A stretch of DNA of 64,000 nucleotides from Phycisphaerales bacterium (GTDB lineage: Bacteria > Planctomycetota > Phycisphaerae > Phycisphaerales > SM1A02), in NCBI GenBank assembly GCA_029260575.1, contig JAJDDB010000027.1, positions 188,501 to 252,500 of the forward strand, read 5' to 3'. The notes beneath the pieces are model-generated. The model ran no database searches, was not told the DNA's origin, and was given only the letters and a program-made list of their open reading frames with translations. The translations under genes were made by a program, and so were the position numbers. The stretch's first letter is position 1. Every line of letters begins with the position of its first letter. Shown piece by piece: positions 25,696 through 34,087 of this stretch.

Positions 25696-26403
25696 ATGAT
25701 CGTAAATCGAAAGACCCGAACGCTCGCAGTCGCCTGCAGCGCATTAACGCTGACGCTGCTCGCTGCCGCCGCTCCCATCCTTGCCGGCCCTGATTACGAA
25801 ACATTGCCGCCCGATCCCGCCAATGTCGAAACTGCACTGTCCGAACTCAAAGTCAGCCTGACCGATTCCATCACTGCAGCAGAAAAACAAACCGAAGGCG
25901 TAGCGACATCGGCAACCATGAACATTCAAAGCACACCGCCGACCGCAACGGTCACAGTCTTTGCGAAAGAGAAGAAACAGGAAATCCTCGTCAATGCGCA
26001 AACCGCAGAGATCATCAACATACGCGAAGTGTCGCGCTTCCCCGGCGAGCCATGCTCCGGCGGCTGGGTCGAGACAGACTCCGGCCTGAAATACTGGGAT
26101 CTTGAAGTCGGCGACGGCCCCAGCCCCGCAAACACATCATCGCAGGTCACCGTGCACTACACCGGCTGGCTGACCGACGGGACGAAGTTTGACAGTTCAT
26201 ACGATAGTGGACGACCAGCTACATTTAGACTCGGACAGGTCATCCCCGGTTGGATCGAGGGTGTCGGCTCCATGCGCGTCGGCGGAAAGCGAAAGCTCAT
26301 CATCCCCCACCAACTGGCCTACGGCGAGCGCGGCCGACCTGGCATACCGTCCCGCGCCACGCTGATCTTCGATGTCGAACTCATCAGCATGCAGGATCAG
26401 TAA
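25696..26403 (+). CDS. Exported FKBP-type peptidyl-prolyl isomerase with an N-terminal PepSY-like domain
   Basis: The protein starts with a signal peptide (cut near AAPILAG). Residues about 30-110 form a small alpha+beta domain with an 'AEIINIREV' strand like PepSY modules. The FKBP domain occupies the C-terminal 110 residues: '[20 protein letters not shown]', '[17 protein letters not shown]', '[18 protein letters not shown]' and '[11 protein letters not shown]'. The rotamase pocket residues (Y, F, D, W, Y of the family) are present. It should help fold exported proteins in the periplasm. AAAGG lies before ATG 25696. A terminator follows. Confidence 0.9.
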   Translation: MIVNRKTRTLAVACSALTLTLLAAAAPILAGPDYETLPPDPANVETALSELKVSLTDSITAAEKQTEGVATSATMNIQSTPPTATVTVFAKEKKQEILVNAQTAEIINIREVSRFPGEPCSGGWVETDSGLKYWDLEVGDGPSPANTSSQVTVHYTGWLTDGTKFDSSYDSGRPATFRLGQVIPGWIEGVGSMRVGGKRKLIIPHQLAYGERGRPGIPSRATLIFDVELISMQDQ

Positions 26404-26434
26404 ATAGATTCGGCACAACCAACTGCTCAATACA

Positions 26435-26456
26435 CCCCGGCCCCGCCGGGGTCTTT
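26435..26456 (+). terminator. Rho-independent terminator after the FKBP gene
   Basis: CCCCGGC and GCCGGGG form a 7-bp GC stem with a 3-base loop, followed by TCTTT, 32 bases after the stop. Confidence 0.8.
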
Positions 26457-26516
26457 CAATGCCCAAGAAAAAGAGGTTGGGAATCCTTTCTTGAAATTCT
26501 GTAGACACTGAAATTA

Positions 26517-26567
26517 GGGACAGCCACCAATTACCCAGGCACCAATTTCCAGGCACCAATTACCCGG
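26517..26567. repeat. Three short direct repeats of (CAGG)CACCAATT-TCC/ACCC
   Basis: CACCAATTACC, CACCAATTTCC and CACCAATTACC follow one another, joined by AGG. The flank reads, on the minus strand, GGTGGCTGTCCCTAATTTC. Sequence of this kind often surrounds mobile or REP-like elements. No transposase gene is near. Confidence 0.55.
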
Positions 26568-26587
26568 TGTCTCGGTCAAGCGCCACA

Positions 26588-26634
26588 CCAAAAACAACCG
26601 CGACGGCCGTCCCACCATAGAACCGGCCGCCGCG
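26588..26634 (-). terminator. Terminator of pckA
   Basis: On the minus strand CGCGGCGGCCG pairs with CGGCCGTCGCG (one mismatch in 11) and is followed by GTTGTTTTTGG. It lies just downstream of the pckA stop. Confidence 0.75.
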
Positions 26635-26666
26635 TCAATGTCGTTCAATCAAAATTCGCCCGAGCG

Positions 26667-28253
26667 TTACACCTTCGGCCCGGCTGCCCGCACAGCATCA
26701 GTAATCTCGAACTTCGCATCGTTGTCGCGGAACAATGTCGCAAGATGCTTTGCCTTGGAATCGTAGGCAGACGTATCCGCCCAGGTGTCGCGCGGGTTCA
26801 GCACCTCCGACGGCACGTTCGGCGCCGACTTCGGCATGCGCAACCCCAGTATCGGATGCTCTTGAAACTCCACTGTGGCCAGCGAACCATCAAGAATTGC
26901 TGTCACAAACGCACGCGTGTATTTCAGTTTGAATCGTTCGCCTTCACCGTACGGCCCGCCGGTCCAACCGGTGTTCAGCAACCATACATCTGCTTTCTGA
27001 TCCTTCACCCGCTTGGCCAGCCACTGGGCATACACCATCGGCGGCCGCGGCAGGAACGGCCCGCCAAAGCACGGACTGAAATTCGGCTGCGGCTCGGTCA
27101 CGCCTGCTTCCGTTCCCGCAAGTTTGCTCGTATACCCGTTGATAAAGTAGTACATCGCCTGCTCAGACGTCAGTTTGCTGACAGGTGGCAGCACACCAAA
27201 CGCATCGGCTGCAAGGAACAATACATTCTTCGGATGCTGCCCGATCGACGGCCGAACCGCATTGGCAATGTGCCCGATCGGATACGTTGCGCGCGTGTTT
27301 TCCGTCTTTGAGCCGTCGTCAAAATCCGGTACCCGCGAGTCCGAATCTAACACAACGTTTTCCAGCACCGAACCGAATTTGATTGCGTCCCAGATCTCCG
27401 GCTCGCCCTCGCGCGTTAGGTTGATGCACTTGGCATAGCACCCACCTTCGATATTAAATACACCCGTATCCGACCAGCCGTGCTCATCATCACCGATCAA
27501 CAGGCGATTCGGATCAGCTGAGAGCGTCGTCTTTCCGGTACCCGACAATCCGAAGAACAGCGCAACATTACTCGGATCGCTGTCGTCAATATTTGCCGAG
27601 CAATGCATCGGGAACACGCCCATGTCCGGCAGATCGTAATTCATTGCGTAGAAGATCGACTTCTTGATCTCACCCGCATACCGCGTGCCGATGATGATGA
27701 CCTTGCGCTGTTCCAGCGACTGCAGGATCGCCGTAGGTGAATTCAACCCAAGCTCTTTGTAATTGTCCAGGCGCATGTTGCACGCGTTGATGATCGTCCA
27801 GTCCGGCTCAAAATTCGCCAGTTCGGACTTCGGCGCGTTGATGAACAACGTCTTGGCAAACAGACAATGCCACGCTTCTTCCGTCACCACCGAAACTCGA
27901 AGGCGATAGTTCGAATCAGCCCCGGCAAAACCATCGAAGCGGAACAGATCACTGCGCGATGACAGGTGTTTGCGCGCCATCTGTTCGACTTTTTCAAACA
28001 CATCCGGCGAGACAGGCAGGTTCACCTTCCCCCAGTCAATATTGTTGTGAATGCCCTGCGTGTCTTCGAGGAATTTGTCCTTCGGGCTGCGGCCGGTGCG
28101 CGCACCTGTATCAACATTCAGAGCACCGTTGGATGCCAGGATTCCCTCGCCGCAGCGCAGTGCGTGCTCGACAAGTTCCGCAGCCGGCAGATTACGATGA
28201 ATTGCAGCCGTGCCGAATTTCAGTGTGGTCGGTGTTACTGAGGCGGTGGTCAT
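26667..28253 (-). CDS. pckA: ATP-dependent phosphoenolpyruvate carboxykinase
   Basis: The enzyme converts oxaloacetate and ATP to PEP and CO2, the first step of gluconeogenesis. Clear motifs are 'GARTGRSPKDKF' (substrate Arg), 'MHCSANI', the P-loop 'FGLSGTGKTTLSAD', 'LIGDDEHGWSD', 'GCYAKCINL' and 'NTRATYPI'. From ATG 28253 the protein has 528 residues, near the usual length; an in-frame ATG at 28274 is possible. It has its own terminator and no operon partner. Its start region faces the tRNA-His gene. Confidence 0.96.
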   Translation of the reverse strand: MTTASVTPTTLKFGTAAIHRNLPAAELVEHALRCGEGILASNGALNVDTGARTGRSPKDKFLEDTQGIHNNIDWGKVNLPVSPDVFEKVEQMARKHLSSRSDLFRFDGFAGADSNYRLRVSVVTEEAWHCLFAKTLFINAPKSELANFEPDWTIINACNMRLDNYKELGLNSPTAILQSLEQRKVIIIGTRYAGEIKKSIFYAMNYDLPDMGVFPMHCSANIDDSDPSNVALFFGLSGTGKTTLSADPNRLLIGDDEHGWSDTGVFNIEGGCYAKCINLTREGEPEIWDAIKFGSVLENVVLDSDSRVPDFDDGSKTENTRATYPIGHIANAVRPSIGQHPKNVLFLAADAFGVLPPVSKLTSEQAMYYFINGYTSKLAGTEAGVTEPQPNFSPCFGGPFLPRPPMVYAQWLAKRVKDQKADVWLLNTGWTGGPYGEGERFKLKYTRAFVTAILDGSLATVEFQEHPILGLRMPKSAPNVPSEVLNPRDTWADTSAYDSKAKHLATLFRDNDAKFEITDAVRAAGPKV

Positions 28254-28513
28254 GATCTGTCTGCTCGCTTTCATTGGCGACCGATGACACAAACTCCCGT
28301 TGCCGGAGTGTCAGTTTCTTGGAATTGCGCTTCGTACTGTGCCACCCCAGCCGGGACACTCCGACCGAAACGGCGAACCGGCTATCATACGTCGAGTCGG
28401 CATCGTATCCAAGCCCGACGGCCGCTCATTGACCGGCCACATCGGGACAGATACGCTTGCTCGCCTCCGGCTTGCGAACAGGCGATTGACCTTGCTCCGC
28501 CCGCCGGCCAGAT

Positions 28514-28588
28514 GGCGACTGTAGCTCAGTTGGTTAGAGCACCTGGTTGTGGTCCAGGGGGTCGAGGGTTCGAATCCCTTCAGTCGCC
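28514..28588 (+). tRNA. trnH: tRNA-His (anticodon GTG)
   Basis: An encoded G-1 (28514) is opposite C73 (28588), the histidine identity pair. The acceptor stem is GCGACTG/CAGTCGC, the anticodon stem CCTGG/CCAGG encloses TTGTGGT, and the T-loop is TTCGAAT. CCA is not encoded. Confidence 0.95.
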
Positions 28589-28714
28589 CTTTCCCACTCA
28601 CATCGAATGTCATGCATGCACGCGATTGCCGCAGCGCAGCAGGCGTTTTCCTGCGCCGCTGCTTGCTGTCATCTGCTACCCTCGCATCCATCACAGTGTG
28701 TGGGAGCCTTCAAA

Positions 28715-29992
28715 ATGACAATCCAGGTTGATCGACGTTCATTTCTGATGCGCAGCGGACTTGTGCTCGGTGCTGCAGCACTTTCACGCGCTCAGGCCGT
28801 CTACGCTGAGCGCCTTGATGCACAGGATTCGCCCGGCGGCGATTGGGATTGGGTTCGCAGGCAATTCAATACAGAACCCGGTTACGCGCATCTCGCAGGC
28901 TTCTTCCTTGCCTCACACCCGACGCCCGTGCGCGCAGCAATCGAGCGCTACCGCAATCAACTCGATGCAAACCCCATCCGATACTGGGTGCAAAACCGCC
29001 TCGACCGCGAAGCCGACATGGCTGCTGCAGCAGGCACATACCTCAACGTGCCGGGCAAAGACATTGCGTTTACAGATTCCACCACCATGGGCCTCGGCCT
29101 CGTCTATAACGGCATGTCGCTCAAACCCGGCGATGAAGTCCTTACAAGCGACCACGACCACTACGCAACGCGTATGTCACTACAGTTTGCAACCGCACGC
29201 AACGGCGCAACACTTGTGCATGCTCCGCTGTATAAACGAAGCAGGGATACAACTGTCGCTGAGATTGTCGAATCGGTGACATCCCGAATTTCCCCCGTAA
29301 CGCGCATCATCGCACTCACCTGGGTGCATTCCAAAACCGGCCTGCGCCTGCCCGTGCGCGCCATCGCTGATGCACTTGCACCCTTCAACGTCAACCGCTC
29401 CGAAGACGAGCGCATTCTGCTGTGCATCGACGGCGTTCATGGCATCGGCGCCGCAGCAGGCAACCCCGCTGAGATAGGCTGCGATGTCTTCATTGCAGGC
29501 ACCCACAAATGGATCTTCGGCCCCCGAGGGACCGGCCTCGTCTGGGCCGCGCCCCATGCCTGGCCGCGCATCGCGCCCACCATTGCTCCGTTCGGCAAGC
29601 ACGAACCACCCGGCTCGCTGCACACGCCCGGCGGGTTCCATTCCTTCGAACATCGCTGGTCCGTTGTCGAAGCTTTTGCCTTCCACCAACAGATCGGCAC
29701 ACAGCGCATTTACGACCGCGTTGCCCACCTCAACAATCACATCAAGCACACACTTGCGAAGATGAAACACATCACGCTGCACACGCCGCTTGATGACAAC
29801 CTCTCCGCAGGCATCGTCTGCTTTGAAGTCGACGGCCTCGGCCCCGATGAGACTGTCGACAAACTCCTCACCAAACGCATCATCGCCAGCAAGGCTCCGT
29901 ACGAACCAAGCTACAACCGCCTCTCCGCCGGCCTGCTCAACAACGAAGACGATATCGAAAAATCCCTCGCAGCAGTCGCGGCACTTGCATAA
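28715..29992 (+). CDS. Tat-exported class V aminotransferase-like protein (isopenicillin-N-epimerase-like)
   Basis: The ATG at 28715 starts a Tat signal: 'RRSFLMRSGLVLGAAALS' and a cut near 'AVYA'. The rest is a PLP-dependent class V aminotransferase fold: 'HLAGFFLASHPTPVRAAIE', 'DSTTMGLGLVYNG', 'HDHYATRMS', 'CIDGVHGIG', and the PLP-lysine motif 'VFIAGTHKWIFGPRGTGL'. The nearest known types are the isopenicillin N epimerase-like and cysteine-desulfurase-like enzymes. Tat export means that it folds with its cofactor in the cytoplasm and works outside. Substrate unknown. Confidence 0.85.
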   Translation: MTIQVDRRSFLMRSGLVLGAAALSRAQAVYAERLDAQDSPGGDWDWVRRQFNTEPGYAHLAGFFLASHPTPVRAAIERYRNQLDANPIRYWVQNRLDREADMAAAAGTYLNVPGKDIAFTDSTTMGLGLVYNGMSLKPGDEVLTSDHDHYATRMSLQFATARNGATLVHAPLYKRSRDTTVAEIVESVTSRISPVTRIIALTWVHSKTGLRLPVRAIADALAPFNVNRSEDERILLCIDGVHGIGAAAGNPAEIGCDVFIAGTHKWIFGPRGTGLVWAAPHAWPRIAPTIAPFGKHEPPGSLHTPGGFHSFEHRWSVVEAFAFHQQIGTQRIYDRVAHLNNHIKHTLAKMKHITLHTPLDDNLSAGIVCFEVDGLGPDETVDKLLTKRIIASKAPYEPSYNRLSAGLLNNEDDIEKSLAAVAALA

Positions 29993-30242
29993 CACCCAAA
30001 GCACCGCATCACCCAAAGCCCAGAATCTCCAGATGCTGGGAACAAATGCTGGAAACCACACCTCGCGCACATTCCCAAACGCGCTGCAACCCAACTCGCG
30101 CAAATCAGCATCTGTGACGCTGCGGGCAACGATGAATGCAACGCACTCTCGTCCATTCAACAACATCTATCACGCACCACAGTTCAAAACCGCCGTCGCC
30201 GGTGCCACACACACAGCAGCAGCGCACTCGCAACGCGCTCCG
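29993..30242. other. Gene-poor stretch leading into repeats
   Basis: From the aminotransferase stop to about 30240 I see no gene with a ribosome-binding site, no family resemblance and no hairpin of note. Long open frames here on the plus strand are composition-driven and overlap the aminotransferase end. Confidence 0.45.
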
Positions 30243-30260
30243 TCATTCCCACTCCACTCC

Positions 30261-30385
30261 GTCATTCCCGCGCAGGCGGGAATCCAGCGAGCGTTCATTC
30301 ATCGCTCGAAAGCTGCGAATCGTCCGCACGGCGACTGGGTCCCTGCCTCCGCAGGGACGACGGCTGAGCAGGCGGGAATCCAGTC
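30261..30385. repeat. REP-like element with a dRS3-type palindrome
   Basis: ATTCCC-N8-GGGAAT (30264-30283) matches the dRS3 consensus known from Neisseria intergenic repeats. A 15-base direct repeat, CAGGCGGGAATCCAG, occurs at 30273-30287 and 30369-30383. Between them GTCCCTGC/GCAGGGAC forms a second hairpin (about 30338-30360). The arrangement of two hairpins between direct repeats looks like a small non-autonomous mobile or REP element. Confidence 0.65.
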
Positions 30386-30507
30386 CCGAATCGTCACCAC
30401 TGCCGCACCACTTCACCGAAAGTCCGAAAACTCGCACAAATACACAATCGGCATCACGGTCCACCCAACCGGCTTCAAAGCCGCCGCCCCCGGAAGTGTT
30501 GCCCTTC

Positions 30508-30823
30508 ACGCCGACAACACGACCCATCGCCCGGACAACACAGTCGCCACATCGGGCAACACTCCCAGCGTCGCAGGAACCACAACCCCCGGTATTGGTA
30601 ATACAACCTGTCACACTGACAACACAGTCACCCGCGCCAACGCGCTTCGCGAAATGGTGCAGTCGCCCCCGAAGTGGTTGCACGCGCTCCCGGATTGGTT
30701 CCACGCCCGCCGCGAATGGTCGCACGCTCACCGTCATCATCTGCACGCGCCCCCGGAATGCGTCCATGCGAGCCGCGAGAAGTTCCGGTCGCGCCCTCAT
30801 GGTTTGAAAGCGCGAAGGGAACG
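30508..30823. repeat. Degenerate 21-bp repeat field in two flavours
   Basis: Six 21-base units at 30508-30633 share a 'gACAACACagtC' core; eight more at about 30656-30823 share 'TTGCACGCGCCCCCGGAATGG'. The period of 21 keeps a heptapeptide in every frame. On the minus strand a frame from a TTG at 30842 to 30243 reads heptads such as PIRERVQ, PLRGRLH, HFAKRVG and AFRGRVQ, with hydrophobics at fixed positions, like a coiled coil. I cannot show that it is translated: the start is TTG without a good ribosome-binding site. Confidence 0.7.
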
Positions 30824-30992
30824 CTCCGGGGAGCGTCTCCAATGCACCATTGAGCGAATTCCGGCGACGGAGTCCTGCCCCCGAGATACCGTGTCGTTCC
30901 TTCCGCCGTCAGTCTCGCGCTCGCAGAAGTTCAAGTCGCGATTTGAACTGCCGGCCTCGCGTATCCAGATGTGTGCTGTGCATTATAATCCA

Positions 30993-31700
30993 TCAAACAC
31001 CCACCATCGACCGAGAGTGGGACGTCGCGATGCTCCCTGGCCGCACCTTTTCTTTACTGGTCATCCGCGAAGAGTTCCGTGATTGGAATGATTCCAGGCT
31101 GCGCATCGACCTGCGCCGTCTGCGTCCGGTCAACGGCAGCAACGCCATTGCAGCGAATGCGCTCGGCGCGGGCACAGCGATCGGCGGGCCGAAGAAGAAG
31201 TTATCGAAAACAGAAAGATCGTCAAACGGGTCGTACACGATGACGCGATCAAAGGGTTCGTCGGCAATAATGCCACCGAAGTCGGCACCTGTGCCCGGTT
31301 CGAAGAAATGGTCTGATGTATACAGATGTTGATCACCTAGAAATAACTCAAGCTGATAGCGTCCGACGTAATCTGCTCCGAATGAGTGAATTGGATTGTC
31401 GAAAAAGAGTGTATTTCCAAAACGAACACTCAGTCCCCAACCGTCCGGAAAAGATATCTGGCCCTGTGATATAGAATTTATTCCTTCAAAGGTCACACCA
31501 AAGTGATCGTACTGATCCGTGATCTGTGTTCCGCTTGGAAACCCAGTGAAGTCGACTGTCGTAATGTTCGTCGTGCCTCCGGAGTCGGCGAACCACTGAT
31601 CGCGATCGGCATCCTGGTACTCCGTCACTGCAGCAGGACATATTGAAGCAGTCATGAGCGCCAATGCATTGGCGTACAGAATTCTTGTCACGGTCTTCAT
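30993..31700 (-). CDS. Exported protein with a CTERM-type sorting signal and an odd C-terminal extension
   Basis: A signal peptide (cut near CPAAVT) is followed by a beta-rich domain of about 150 residues ('TTVDFTGFPSGTQITDQYDHFGVTF', 'FGADYVGRYQLELFLG', 'FDRVIVYDPFDDLSVFDNF'). This is a typical jelly-roll-like secreted domain. Residues about 175-198, 'VPAPSAFAAMALLPLTG' plus 'RRRRR', form a CTERM sorting tail (short motif, membrane segment, Arg cluster). Such proteins normally end right after the Arg cluster. Here about 38 charged residues follow, which suggests a lost stop codon or a frameshift. It is preceded by a hairpin. Confidence 0.75.
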   Translation of the reverse strand: MKTVTRILYANALALMTASICPAAVTEYQDADRDQWFADSGGTTNITTVDFTGFPSGTQITDQYDHFGVTFEGINSISQGQISFPDGWGLSVRFGNTLFFDNPIHSFGADYVGRYQLELFLGDQHLYTSDHFFEPGTGADFGGIIADEPFDRVIVYDPFDDLSVFDNFFFGPPIAVPAPSAFAAMALLPLTGRRRRRSMRSLESFQSRNSSRMTSKEKVRPGSIATSHSRSMVGV

Positions 31701-31722
31701 CCATCTCTCTTTTGCAAAGGTG

Positions 31723-31756
31723 TCCAGCGGGCCCCCCGAGCGGGCGGCCCGCTGGA
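31723..31756 (-). terminator. Strong hairpin between two minus-strand genes
   Basis: TCCAGCGGGCC and GGCCCGCTGGA pair perfectly over 11 bases around a short loop. It lies after the small acidic gene and before the CTERM gene. There is no long T run, so it may be a Rho-assisted terminator or processing site. Confidence 0.6.
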
Positions 31757-31768
31757 GTCAAAGGTCAG

Positions 31769-31939
31769 TTATTCGAAGGGATCATCATCCGGGCATTCGC
31801 ATTCACCGCATGACACGTGCTCGGTCAGATACCGTTTCATCCAGCAGTCCCAGTTGTCCTGCTCGGCTTGCGTGCCGTTCAACATCACATCTTCAAAGTC
31901 GTTCCAGTCGTTCATAGTCAGGCCGGTGTTGGTCAGCAT
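31769..31939 (-). CDS. Small acidic cysteine-containing protein, 56 residues
   Basis: I chose ATG 31939 because GGGAG lies six bases upstream; the frame also opens earlier. The product starts 'MLTNTGLTMNDWNDFEDV', then 'DNWDCWMKRYLTEH' and ends 'CGECECPDDDPFE'. It is strongly acidic, with four Cys, three of them in the C-x2-C-x-C tail. It has no signal peptide. I do not recognise the family. A hairpin at 31723-31756 follows. A small metal-binding or regulatory role is possible but unproven. Confidence 0.5.
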   Translation of the reverse strand: MLTNTGLTMNDWNDFEDVMLNGTQAEQDNWDCWMKRYLTEHVSCGECECPDDDPFE

Positions 31940-31984
31940 TGCGCGTTCTCCCACCTTGACGATAGCGCATCGCGGCCATCGCAC

Positions 31985-32574
31985 AACAACAATCCTCAGC
32001 GTTGGCTTTCATCCAGCGCCACACCGGCCGGTGAACCGGCCGAGCCGTACCGCGGCAACACTCATTACGACGCTCAAATGTCGATCCTGCGCGCGACCCT
32101 GAAAAAACATGTGAAGTTGGGGAGGTGTTCGTGCGCGCCACGGTGTGGCTGTGACCACAACACATCGCGCACAATATTCTGCAATTTCACCCCTTGCAGG
32201 CCGCACGGCAACACTTCGGCGCGCGCTGTCGCTCGTCATCGTCCCTCTGTAATGCAGCACTTCAATCAGGCATTTGTGTACCCAACACTAGCGAGTCGGG
32301 CCGTCTCCGGCCCGATGAACACCCCTCGCAGTACCACAGCCCTGAGCCACAAAGCCAAGTCGCGCCAACGCGCGCGCGGGGCGCGCAAACCTGTTGTCAT
32401 CCACATTCCGCGCGCACAATCGCGCAGCCCCGCTCCCAAATACAACCGGCCAGCCGCATCCGCGCGTTGGCGCGCACGCAAGTAACCACCCCTGCCAAAT
32501 ACGGCGCGCGCCGCGGCAGCGCATCGCCGCCGCCCCTCCAGCCCGCACACAACCAACTGCGATACCATGCTCAC
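31985..32574. other. Gene-poor region with a 14-bp inverted repeat
   Basis: I see no gene here. CGCGCCAACGCGCG (32361-32374) recurs as its exact reverse complement at 32461-32474, with 86 bases between. The region is very rich in CGCG, so part of the match may be composition. Just before 32575 the DNA shows no strong ribosome-binding site. Confidence 0.5.
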
Positions 32575-33387
32575 ATGCACATTGCCGCAGTCCAGCATGA
32601 CATCGTCTGGGAAGACAAGCCGGCCAATCACGCCACCGTCGAACGGATGCTCGATGAGGCTGCTATCGACCCCGGCACATTCGTCCTCCTGCCGGAGATG
32701 GGCGACACCGGCTTCAGTTTCAATCTCGATCGCATTGTCAATGATCTGACTCTGCTCTGGGCTGTCGAACTGGCCAAGTCCCGAAGCATCTGGCTCCAGG
32801 TCGGGTATGCGGTCCGTCACACCGATGGCACCGGCCGCAACTGCGCCACGATCATCGCGCCCGACGGCACAACAATCGGCACATACCAGAAGGTGCATCC
32901 ATTCAGCTTTGGCCGGGAATCAGAGCATTTCACCGGCGGCGATCACATCAGCCTCATTCAGTGCAGCGATGCGATTGTTAGTCCCCTGATTTGCTACGAC
33001 TTACGTTTCCCCGAGCTGTTCCGGATAGCAGCCGCCCACGGCACGGAAGTCTTCATGATCGGGGCCAACTGGCCCAGTGCGCGTCAGCACCATTGGCGCA
33101 GCTTGCTGATCGCACGGGCCATTGAGAATCAGGCATTCATCGTCGCCGTCAACCGCGTCGGCAATGATCCGCATCTTCCATACGCGGGCGGGTCAATCAT
33201 CATCAGTCCGATGGGTGAGATTCTGGCTGAAGCGGACGATCAGCCAGCAGTGTTGAAAACCGAAATTGATCTCGATTCGCTGCGCGAGTGGCGGGCGCGC
33301 TTTCCAGCATTGCAGGACATGCACTCATCGCTACTGGGAACCATCGCGGTCGACGCCGCAGCCGCCAACAATGCGCCATCAGGTTGA
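32575..33387 (+). CDS. Carbon-nitrogen hydrolase (nitrilase superfamily, omega-amidase-like)
   Basis: The start is ATG 32575; the open frame upstream has no family resemblance. The nitrilase triad is visible: Glu in 'VLLPEMGDTGF', Lys in 'TYQKVHPFSFG' and Cys in 'PLICYDLRFPELFR'. 'FMIGANWPSARQHHWRSLL' and 'ARAIENQAFIVAVNRVG' also fit the superfamily. The pattern 'ICYDLRFPE' is typical of omega-amidase/Nit2-like and related amidases. It would release ammonia from an omega-amide in the cytoplasm; the substrate cannot be read from sequence. Confidence 0.9.
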   Translation: MHIAAVQHDIVWEDKPANHATVERMLDEAAIDPGTFVLLPEMGDTGFSFNLDRIVNDLTLLWAVELAKSRSIWLQVGYAVRHTDGTGRNCATIIAPDGTTIGTYQKVHPFSFGRESEHFTGGDHISLIQCSDAIVSPLICYDLRFPELFRIAAAHGTEVFMIGANWPSARQHHWRSLLIARAIENQAFIVAVNRVGNDPHLPYAGGSIIISPMGEILAEADDQPAVLKTEIDLDSLREWRARFPALQDMHSSLLGTIAVDAAAANNAPSG

Positions 33388-33459
33388 CGGATTCTTGCAC
33401 ACGACTTGGTGTGCAATAGACTTTGCGACTACAGGTCGCTTCATGCCGAAGAGAAACGT

Positions 33460-33972
33460 ATGCGTTTGAACGTCGATACACAGACAGCTCCGCAACAGAC
33501 AGCCGCGATGACAGAATTGCGACGCCGGTTCTTTGCGCAGGCAGGAAACTCCGCTTCGCACTTCGGTGTGTCATTTGAGCGTATGGTGCAGCACCTTTGG
33601 GATGCGCGCCGTCAGCGAGCGCCGCTGCCGATTCGCCGAATCGGGAATGTCGACGACCTCGTGCATGTAGTCGCGTGTATCGGAGATTCAGAACGGGCGT
33701 GGCGTGAGCTCACTGAGTTGTACGAGTCATGGCTGGTGCGGCGATTGCGCCGTGAGGTCGGCGCTTCAACGGCAGTACTGGTCGTGCGGCAAACTCTGGT
33801 TGAGCTTCGTCGGTTCGATGCGTGTGATGGCGCCTGCGGGTCGCTGCACGATTACCTTGGCATTCAACCGCTGCGCGACTGGCTCACCGGCAGGGTGTTT
33901 CAACACATGGCCCACCGCGCGGTCAATCTCCAGCAACCCGCGGCTCTGACCTATGTTCATGCCCGCGTATAG
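33460..33972 (+). CDS. Sigma-factor-like protein with region 2 only
   Basis: The start is probably ATG 33460 in a weak AGAGAAACGT context. The 170-residue protein has a basic N-terminus and then 'DDLVHVVACIGDSERAWRELT', 'YESWLVRRLRRE', 'VVRQTLVELRRF' and 'SLHDYLGIQPLRDWLTGRVF'. This order of helices follows sigma-70 region 2 of the atypical, Myxococcus-style group ('DL.LA.A...GD..A...F...Y', then '..DY.GR.PL..WL'). No region 4 HTH follows; the protein ends about 20 residues later. It might be a truncated sigma factor, an anti-/co-sigma factor or a decoy. The reading is pattern-based and tentative. Confidence 0.5.
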   Translation: MRLNVDTQTAPQQTAAMTELRRRFFAQAGNSASHFGVSFERMVQHLWDARRQRAPLPIRRIGNVDDLVHVVACIGDSERAWRELTELYESWLVRRLRREVGASTAVLVVRQTLVELRRFDACDGACGSLHDYLGIQPLRDWLTGRVFQHMAHRAVNLQQPAALTYVHARV

Positions 33973-34087
33973 AGAACCAATTTTCATCAGAAAAATCCGG
34001 CAATCGCAGCCGCTTGACAATGGCTTGTTGCAATCTACGCTTGTTCGCTCCGGTTCGGCAGCGAACCGGCCCCGAACGTATTTTTCG

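Noticed and set aside
30508-30823. CRISPR array
   Set aside because: Units are 21 bases, degenerate and contiguous, with no unique spacers and no cas genes.
30243-30842. 199-codon minus-strand gene with heptads
   Set aside because: TTG start without a good ribosome-binding site, and the heptads follow from the 21-base period in any frame; reported as a repeat only.
29790-31082. 430-codon plus-strand open frame
   Set aside because: It overlaps the end of the aminotransferase gene out of frame and runs through the repeat field; composition is Pro/Thr/His-rich with no family resemblance or ribosome-binding site.
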